Shown: piece after piece, positions 5,941 through 8,169 of the stretch
Layout of the letters: every line of letters starts with the position of its first letter
How positions within the stretch are numbered: the first letter of the stretch is position 1
From: Myxococcales bacterium
Lineage (GTDB): Bacteria; Myxococcota; Myxococcia; Myxococcales; Anaeromyxobacteraceae
Reading direction: 5' to 3'
Assembly: GCA_021779335.1 (NCBI GenBank)
Contig: JAJYAW010000109.1
Span: forward strand, 1-8,169
DNA: 8,169 bases
Position numbers and translations under genes: made by a program
The notes under the pieces: model-generated
Database searches by the model: none
What the model was told of the DNA's origin: nothing
Seen by the model: only the letters and a program-made list of their open reading frames with translations

Positions 5941-6297
5941 CTACTTGCCAGAGATGCGGTCGACCATCCGGTCGGCGGCGGCGTCGAGCCGGTCAAAGAG
6001 GCCCTCGACTGCGTCGGCCGCGGAGTTCGAGCTCGCGGGCGTGACTGCTCGGCTGGGAGCTGCGCCTGGGAAGCCCGCGGCCGGCGCCGATCGCATTGAC
6101 CTGGTGTTGGCCTCGATGTTCGTGACCAGGCGGATGAGGTCGGCCAGGGCCATGACCCCGAGCGCCACGCCAGCCGCGATGGCGCTGGCCCACCAGGAGT
6201 CCACCCTGTGTTCGGCAAAGACGAACGCGGCCCACCCCACGACGAGGGCGAGCGCGTAGTGGAGCACCATGAGTAGCTTCAGGGCGGGGTAGCGCAT
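5941..6297 (-). CDS. Small two-helix membrane protein in the repressor operon
   Basis: A 118-residue protein from ATG 6297 with GGAGG four bases upstream. Two hydrophobic segments are plain: about residues 8-28 (LLMVLHYALALVVGWAAFVFA) and 36-58 (WWASAIAAGVALGVMALADLIRL). They are joined by a short loop (EHRVDSW) and followed by a soluble tail of 60 residues ending LFDRLDAAADRMVDRISGK. By the positive-inside tendency the loop is probably outside and both ends cytoplasmic. It starts 50 bp after the repressor stop on the same strand, so it is likely expressed in the lysogen. Membrane proteins encoded next to phage repressors are often superinfection-exclusion or conversion factors; that role is a hypothesis here, as no specific family is recognised. 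Confidence 0.8.
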   Translation of the reverse strand: MRYPALKLLMVLHYALALVVGWAAFVFAEHRVDSWWASAIAAGVALGVMALADLIRLVTNIEANTRSMRSAPAAGFPGAAPSRAVTPASSNSAADAVEGLFDRLDAAADRMVDRISGK

Positions 6298-6300
6298 GTT

Positions 6301-6322
6301 GCCTCCGAGTAGACCCCGAGGC
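6301..6322 (-). other. Hairpin that could occlude the membrane-protein RBS
   Basis: In the minus-strand RNA, GCCTC (from 6322) can pair with GAGGC (ending at 6301) across a 12-nt loop. The 3' arm holds the GGAGG Shine-Dalgarno of the gene starting at 6297. The stem is only 5 bp, so this is a weak candidate for translational control between the repressor and the membrane-protein gene. Confidence 0.3.
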
Positions 6323-6347
6323 TAGCGCACCGAGATCTCTGGATCGA

Positions 6348-6689
6348 TCATTTCTTCGGCTTGCGGGCGCGTTTCGTGGACGCGTTCGGCACGTAGGCCC
6401 TGAAGAACTCTCGATCTGGGTCGACTTTGAACAGCTTCACCAGGTCGATGTTGAGGCCGTCAGCGACTCGGGCCGCGAAGCCGAGTCCGGGGCCCCTCTT
6501 TCCCTGGAGGATGTTGCTCACGGTGCCCTGGTGGCAGTGCAGCAGCTCGCCAGCAGCAGTCGGGCCGAGATCCAGGCGGGTCATGCGCTCGCGCACGTGA
6601 GCCCTGATTCGCTCTGCAATCACGCGATCTTCCGGGTTTTGTTTGCCCACAACCAGAACCGTAGCCTTGCTCGGCGTGTCCGTGGGCAT
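6348..6689 (-). CDS. HTH repressor candidate (CI-like, single-domain)
   Basis: A 113-residue protein. ATG 6689 is chosen because AAGGGA lies six bases upstream; the frame stays open beyond, but the earlier ATGs (6723, 6711) have no RBS and would put coding sequence over the operators. Residues 35-88 form an XRE-type domain: ERMTRLDLGPTAAGELLHCH then QGTVSNILQGKRGPGLGFAARVADGLNIDLVKLF. The HTH is about 45-66, with 'GTVSNILQGKRGP' as recognition helix and turn. A basic tail ends STKRARKPKK. There is no LexA/CI-type protease domain, so induction by RecA-stimulated self-cleavage is not expected. It is divergent from the Cro-like gene, with four matching dyads nearby, including one over its own RBS, which points to autoregulation. 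It could instead be a Cro or other regulator, but the position favours the lysogeny repressor. Confidence 0.82.
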   Translation of the reverse strand: MPTDTPSKATVLVVGKQNPEDRVIAERIRAHVRERMTRLDLGPTAAGELLHCHQGTVSNILQGKRGPGLGFAARVADGLNIDLVKLFKVDPDREFFRAYVPNASTKRARKPKK

Positions 6690-6691
6690 CG

Positions 6692-6707
6692 CATGTCCCT
6701 TGACATC
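6692..6707. promoter_or_regulatory. Operator OR1 at the divergent switch
   Basis: CATGTCC-CT-TGACATC has the 16-bp dyad layout seen at 5543-5577, with five of seven arm positions symmetric. It contains the rightward -35 TTGACA (6700-6705) and, on the other strand, the AAGGGA ribosome-binding site of the repressor gene. Occupancy could therefore affect both rightward initiation and repressor translation or transcription. Confidence 0.65.
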
Positions 6708-6728
6708 CATGCCATGTGACATGAGTAT
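6700..6728 (+). promoter_or_regulatory. Predicted PR-like promoter of the cro-like operon
   Basis: TTGACA at 6700-6705 is a perfect -35. After a 17-bp spacer, GAGTAT at 6723-6728 is the -10 (matching A2, A5, T6 of TATAAT). Seven bases beyond the -10 is position 6735, the A of the cro-like ATG, so the transcript would start at or next to the start codon. The -35 is inside OR1 and the -10 touches OR2. On the opposite strand CATACT (6729..6724) is a possible -10 for the repressor, overlapping this one head-on, but I find no good -35 for it. Confidence 0.6.
6708..6723. promoter_or_regulatory. Operator OR2 at the divergent switch
   Basis: CATGCCA-TG-TGACATG: right arm exact, left arm six of seven, 2-bp spacer. 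It directly abuts OR1 (centre-to-centre 16 bp) and fills the spacer of the rightward promoter up to the first base of its -10. After OL1 it is the best copy of the motif in the window. Confidence 0.7.
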
Positions 6729-6734
6729 GGGGAT

Positions 6735-6965
6735 ATGACTCTTCGAGCGTGGTTCAAGTCCAGTGGCCTGTCGCAGCAGGAGGCGGGCCGGCTCCTCGGT
6801 GTGACCCAGAGCCACATGTCCCGGCTGCTCGGTGGTCGGCGCTCGCCTGGCCGGAGCCTCGCGCTGGACATCGAGCGAGCGACCGCTGGCGCGGTCTCGG
6901 TGGAGTCCTGGGACGGTGGTGGTCAGCGTCGTCACCCCCGCAGGGTCCCCCACCGCGCAGCTTAG
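6735..6965 (+). CDS. Cro-like HTH protein
   Basis: A 76-residue protein from ATG 6735. Residues 1-58 form a compact helix-turn-helix domain of the phage Cro type: MTLRAWFKSSGLSQQEAGRL, LGVTQSHMSRLLGGRRSPGR, then SLALDIERATAGAVSVESW. The 'A-x-x-I-E-x-A-T-x-G-x-V-x-x-x-x-W' ending is usual for short phage Cro proteins. The HTH is 13-34 (SQQEAGRLLGVTQSHMSRLLGG). The last 18 residues are basic and low complexity. It is divergent from the repressor with 45 bp between start codons, holding the two operators. There is no usefully spaced Shine-Dalgarno (only GGGGA two bases before ATG), consistent with a leaderless message. It should oppose the repressor at the shared operators, by analogy with lambda; that is inference. 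Confidence 0.85.
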   Translation: MTLRAWFKSSGLSQQEAGRLLGVTQSHMSRLLGGRRSPGRSLALDIERATAGAVSVESWDGGGQRRHPRRVPHRAA

Positions 6966-6971
6966 GTCACG

Positions 6972-6992
6972 GCACGTCCAGCACTGCACGTC
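6972..6992 (+). repeat. Two GCACGTC direct repeats before the CII-like gene
   Basis: GCACGTC occurs at 6972-6978 and again at 6986-6992, a 14-bp period, in the 43-bp gap between the cro-like stop and the next start. Direct repeats spaced just over one helical turn can be regulator sites, but a 7-mer pair in GC-rich DNA may be chance. Confidence 0.3.
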
Positions 6993-7008
6993 TGCCGAGG
7001 AGGGGCAC

Positions 7009-7503
7009 ATGGAGCACGAGACAGAAGCCAGGGTCGCGGCCCGAGCCTACGATCGGGCCATCCGCGGGAGGCAGGGCTACGGAGCGGGACGCCTCGCCGT
7101 GGCCTCTCAGCGTGGCCTGCGCACGGTCCACAACCTGTGCGACGGCTCCACCTGCCCGAGCGTCGCTGATCTGCGCCGCGACCTGCAGGTGTTCCGGCGC
7201 GAGGGCGACGGGCGCGACATCCGGCTCCTCGAGGACCTGCTCTCCGACCTCGGCTACGAGGTGCGCCCAGCCCCGCGCCTCGTCACCCAGACCGCCCTGG
7301 TGGCGCTGGCGCTTCACGTGCCCGCGTCGGCAGGCGAGGTCGCGGCGGGTCTCGCCGAGGCGCTCGAGGACGGCCAGGTCGACGCTGGCGAGGCGGCCGA
7401 GCTGGTCCCCGTGCTCCGTCACGCCCGCCACGACCAGGATCTGCTCGACGCCGCGCTGCGCGCCATCCCATCCCCGCAGCTCGGCTTGGCGGTGTCCCGG
7501 TGA
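7009..7503 (+). CDS. Probable phage regulator, CP76/CII-like
   Basis: A 164-residue protein from ATG 7009 with GAGGAGG upstream; the frame is open earlier but there it only shadows the cro-like gene. Residues 11-80 (AARAYDRAIRGRQGYGAGRLA, then SQRGLRTVHNLCDGSTCPSV, ADLRRDLQVFRREGDGRDIRLLEDLLSDLGYEV) resemble the N-terminal DNA-binding part of the phage regulatory protein CII family called CP76. In that family an HTH-like segment is followed by a 'TGDxxxLxxLAxxLG' stretch. The part around 105-155 (SAGEVAAGLAEALEDGQVDA, GEAAELVPVLRHARHDQDLL) matches the 'AL-x-DG-x-I-x-x-x-E-A' region often found at its C terminus. Position right after cro agrees. It would regulate the lysis/lysogeny choice. The resemblance is by pattern memory, and the sequence is divergent in the HTH region. 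Confidence 0.6.
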   Translation: MEHETEARVAARAYDRAIRGRQGYGAGRLAVASQRGLRTVHNLCDGSTCPSVADLRRDLQVFRREGDGRDIRLLEDLLSDLGYEVRPAPRLVTQTALVALALHVPASAGEVAAGLAEALEDGQVDAGEAAELVPVLRHARHDQDLLDAALRAIPSPQLGLAVSR

Positions 7504-7682
7504 CGCCGGCCGAGGTCATCCGTGTGCGGGACTTCGGCCTGGCCGCCAACTTCGCGGCGCTCAAGCTGCAGCTCTCCCGCTTCGTCATCGACCGCGAGGG
7601 CGCCGTCGTCGCCTACGAGGTCGCCTACGCCCACCTCCAGCTCACCCGGGCGATCACGGCCGGCTGCCCGGCGCTCGCATGA
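7500..7682 (+). CDS. 60-residue protein of unknown function
   Basis: It starts at GTG 7500 in a GTGA overlap with the CII-like stop and ends in an ATGA overlap with the next gene. Both point to translational coupling; there is no strong Shine-Dalgarno of its own. The protein is mostly helical in appearance (VIRVRDFGLAANFAALKLQL then SRFVIDREGAVVAYEVAYAHLQLTRAITAG), soluble, with no cysteines or known motif. The tight overlaps and clean G/C third-position bias support it as real. I do not recognise a family. Confidence 0.7.
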   Translation: MTPAEVIRVRDFGLAANFAALKLQLSRFVIDREGAVVAYEVAYAHLQLTRAITAGCPALA

Positions 7683-7948
7683 TCCGCCTGGCCGCAGTCG
7701 CCGTCTGGGCCAGCCTCATCCTCACCGCCGCCCTGGCGTGGTCGCTGCGCGAGGAGGTCGCCTACGCGGCCGAGCCGGCGCCGGTCCGCGCCGAGCCTGC
7801 CGAGGACCTCTGGCGCGCAGCGGCCGCGGGCTGCGTCGACGCCGGCGGGACGTGGTGGCAGGGGAGCGAGTCCGGCGTGGTCGTCGGGCGCTGCAGGCCG
7901 TGGGTCGGCAACCTGGGCGTGGTGCCGGTGGCGGGGAGGAGCCGGTGA
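7679..7948 (+). CDS. Small exported or membrane-anchored protein with two cysteines
   Basis: An 89-residue protein from ATG 7679 (ATGA overlap). Residues 4-22 (LAAVAVWASLILTAALAWS) are a hydrophobic signal or anchor helix after MIR. A signal-peptidase-like AYA-A site lies at about 28-31. The remainder has an acidic/proline linker and then GCVDAGGTWWQGSE...GVVVGRCRPW, with C52 and C72 that could form a disulfide in the periplasm. Without cleavage it would be an N-in single-pass membrane protein. Its place in the rightward early operon, away from any visible lysis gene, does not point to a specific job. No family recognised. Confidence 0.72.
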   Translation: MIRLAAVAVWASLILTAALAWSLREEVAYAAEPAPVRAEPAEDLWRAAAAGCVDAGGTWWQGSESGVVVGRCRPWVGNLGVVPVAGRSR

Positions 7949-8169
7949 GCGCCGCCCACCAGATGGCGCTGCTTTCGTGGCAGCCCCCGCAGCCGGCCCC
8001 CAAGGCCTCAGAGCAGGACCGGGAGCTTGCGCGGGTGGCCTGTGGGATCGCCACCGTCGTGCTCGACTTCTGTCGGCGGAGCCTCGAGGCGGGCGGGACC
8101 TTTCACCTCTCAGATCTCAGCGGCTACGTCGTGCGCCAGACCGGTGCAGCGCCCTCGAGCCCAGACCGC
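7945..8169 (+). CDS. N-terminal part of a phage protein, possibly winged-helix, cut by window edge
   Basis: From GTG 7945 (GTGA overlap with the previous stop, GGAGGA upstream), 75 codons run off the right edge. The visible part reads VSAAHQMALLSWQPPQPAPK, then a helical stretch (ELARVACGIATVVLDFCRRSLE) and FHLSDLSGYVVRQTGAAPSSPDR. The 'F-x-x-x-D-L-x-x-Y-V...A-P-x-S-P-D-R' segment resembles small phage proteins in which it leads into a winged-helix-like 'ILRxLRxxG' element. Only that resemblance supports the suggestion, and the deciding part lies beyond the window. Confidence 0.6.
   Translation, partial: MSAAHQMALLSWQPPQPAPKASEQDRELARVACGIATVVLDFCRRSLEAGGTFHLSDLSGYVVRQTGAAPSSPDR

Noticed and set aside
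6751..6761. GGTTCAAGTCC, looks like a tRNA T-loop or an attP tRNA end
   Set aside because: The flanks do not form a 5-bp T-stem, no cloverleaf can be drawn, and the bases code for FKSSG in the Cro-like HTH.
6690..7010. N-terminal extension of the repressor frame across the operators
   Set aside because: It would run antisense through the cro-like gene and over both operators. The upstream starts lack an RBS, whereas ATG 6689 has AAGGGA.

Overview
This window looks like the early-lysis and immunity region of a temperate, lambdoid-type bacteriophage or prophage, or a close relative such as an integrative element. The host should be a high-GC bacterium, since all the confident genes have strong G/C third-position bias. 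The phage call rests on a compact recombination cassette (YqaJ/lambda-Exo-type exonuclease plus RecT annealase), a divergent HTH repressor/Cro-like pair, a CP76/CII-like regulator, and tightly packed small genes with GTGA/ATGA stop-start overlaps. The host taxon cannot be fixed from this stretch; Myxococcota or high-GC Proteobacteria would fit, but that is only an impression. No integrase, terminase, structural or lysis gene is in the window.

Layout. (1) Leftward early operon, minus strand, from about 5417 down to the left edge. In transcription order it holds a CxxC/CxxC small zinc protein, a YqaJ exonuclease, RecT, a 102-bp gap, an XRE-type HTH protein, a long ParB-family protein with added cysteine-rich modules, a short DnaN (sliding-clamp)-like protein, a small acidic phage protein, and the first ten codons of a gene with a KHTxGP start. 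(2) Immunity block, about 5599-6689, minus strand: an HTH repressor candidate, a two-helix membrane protein and a doubtful 94-residue ORF. (3) Rightward operon, plus strand, from 6735 to the right edge: a Cro-like HTH protein, a CP76/CII-like regulator, a 60-residue protein, a small exported or membrane-anchored protein with two cysteines, and a truncated ORF.

The best evidence for how the parts work together is a repeated 16-bp dyad, consensus CATGTCA-N2-TGACATG. It occurs twice upstream of the recombination operon (5543-5558, 5562-5577) and twice between the divergent repressor and cro-like genes (6692-6707, 6708-6723). In both places a consensus -35 TTGACA lies inside a dyad and a plausible -10 sits 17 bp away, inside or touching the neighbouring dyad. 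This is the geometry of OL/PL and OR/PR in lambda: one repressor can shut off both early operons and sits over its own ribosome-binding site. The cro-like gene appears to be made from a leaderless mRNA.

The least ordinary parts are the short DnaN-like protein with a charged C-terminal extension, the cysteine-rich ParB beside it without a ParA, and the operator family. I see no CRISPR array, insertion sequence, tRNA or rRNA.
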